Assembly (NCBI RefSeq): GCF_003415655.1
Contig: NZ_QRHC01000007.1
Span: forward strand, 124,001-188,000
Reading direction: 5' to 3'
DNA length: 64,000 nucleotides
Origin: Vibrio maerlii
GTDB taxonomy: Bacteria; Pseudomonadota; Gammaproteobacteria; Enterobacterales; Vibrionaceae
Part shown: one piece after another, positions 63,538 through 64,000 of the stretch
Layout: each line of letters starts with the position of its first letter
Position numbering within the stretch: position 1 is the first letter of the stretch
Notes under the pieces: model-generated
Seen by the model: only the letters and a program-made list of their open reading frames with translations
What the model was told of the DNA's origin: nothing
Database searches by the model: none
Translations under genes and position numbers: made by a program

Positions 63538-63789
63538 ATGATCGTTGTAAAAATCTACGCTACGGGATGTAAAAGCTGTTCATTGACTGCTGAGTTGGTA
63601 GCGCTTGTGGCAGATGAACTGAGGGTTGATATTGAGATCCAAACAATCACCGATCTTCGAGCAATAATAAACGCAGGTATTATTAACACGCCGTGCTTAA
63701 TGATTGATGACATTGTCTTAAAATCTGGTGCTGTACCTTCCGTGCAATTGATTCGAGAACACTTGAGCATGTATGTGCCGATACACTAA
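63538..63789 (+). CDS. Small thioredoxin/glutaredoxin-like protein
   Basis: This 83-residue protein has the redox motif CKSC (residues ~11-14 in YATGCKSCSLTAEL) and the cis-proline loop INTPCLMIDD, the minimal thioredoxin fold known as thioredoxin_3. The extra Cys in TPC is seen in many such small redox proteins. The ATG at 63538 follows AGGAG; a GTG lies 3 bases earlier. Partner and role are unknown. Confidence 0.8.
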   Translation: MIVVKIYATGCKSCSLTAELVALVADELRVDIEIQTITDLRAIINAGIINTPCLMIDDIVLKSGAVPSVQLIREHLSMYVPIH

Positions 63790-64000
63790 CTAAAGTATCG
63801 GTCAACTTTAGGCGATTTAACTTTCTTCTGATTTATACGACGAAGCTTCGTTAAGACTTTAGACAACCATCGGCTATCACGACACCACGCTTAAAGATTT
63901 ATAAAAGACTTATAAGAGTCACCTAAATGATCATGACTTCGTCCTGGTTTAAGGTCGCGTGGTAGTCGTAAGTTAGGTGATGTAAATGGAATTTATTAGT
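63790..64000. other. Noncoding end of the window
   Basis: I see no gene or clear signal in these 211 bases. A frame or promoter of a gene beyond the edge cannot be judged. Confidence 0.5.

Noticed and set aside
63840..63935. Short inverted stretches near the window end as a terminator or RNA gene
   Set aside because: Pairing is weak, no T run follows, and nothing resembles a tRNA or known small RNA.

Overview
The window looks like chromosomal DNA of a gammaproteobacterium, most likely a Vibrio or close relative. This rests on the overall protein resemblance, moderate G+C, a Flp/Tad pilus locus in the order flp-tadV-rcpCAB-tadZABCDEFG, a likely Fur box and FNR box, and calcium-binding thrombospondin-type-3 lipoproteins. 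It is dense with accessory metabolism. I saw no tRNA, rRNA, insertion sequence or CRISPR array.

Bases 1-29110 form a large purine-scavenging island. On the minus strand a nucleoside ABC transporter (ATPase, two permeases, BMP-type binding protein) feeds guanine deaminase, xanthine dehydrogenase XdhABC, a membrane urate hydroxylase (PuuD, cut by the window edge), HIU hydrolase and OHCU decarboxylase. A divergent TetR-type gene is RutR-like, and RutR-like operators sit in front of the ATPase gene, the binding-protein gene and xdhA. Next comes a minus-strand operon gntR-allantoin racemase-PuuE-like allantoinase, divergent from an NCS1 permease gene, with near-identical TTGTATACAA operators on both sides. 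On the plus strand follow a polar amino-acid-type ABC transporter, an RpiR regulator, an amidase, an oxamate-amidohydrolase-like Ntn enzyme, an ureidoglycine-glyoxylate-type aminotransferase, an allantoate-type M20 amidohydrolase, an uncharacterised protein and a two-gene CHR transporter. Together these suggest a route from guanine through allantoate and ureidoglycine to oxalurate/oxamate.

Bases 29192-33472 hold a small unknown gene and an iron(III)-type ABC transporter (ATPase, binding protein, fused double permease) behind a candidate Fur box. Bases 33584-43346 hold a GH1 6-phospho-beta-glucosidase-type gene divergent from an operon encoding a MalEFGK-like ABC importer, a tandem double-domain glycerophosphodiester phosphodiesterase, a LacI regulator and an inositol-monophosphatase-family phosphatase. 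The set resembles the logic of a sugar-phosphodiester (agrocinopine-like) import and cleavage pathway and is the best candidate here for an undescribed system.

Bases 43359-48072 hold a Tat-exported dienelactone-hydrolase-like protein, a NapF-like ferredoxin, a broken DMSO reductase gene (dmsA) with a likely 29-base deletion between 11-base repeats and a surviving FNR-like box, and a LysR regulator. Bases 48483-60090 are an apparently complete Tad pilus locus ending in an OmpA-like protein. The window closes with a large TSP3-repeat lipoprotein, a secreted beta-rich protein and a small thioredoxin-like protein.
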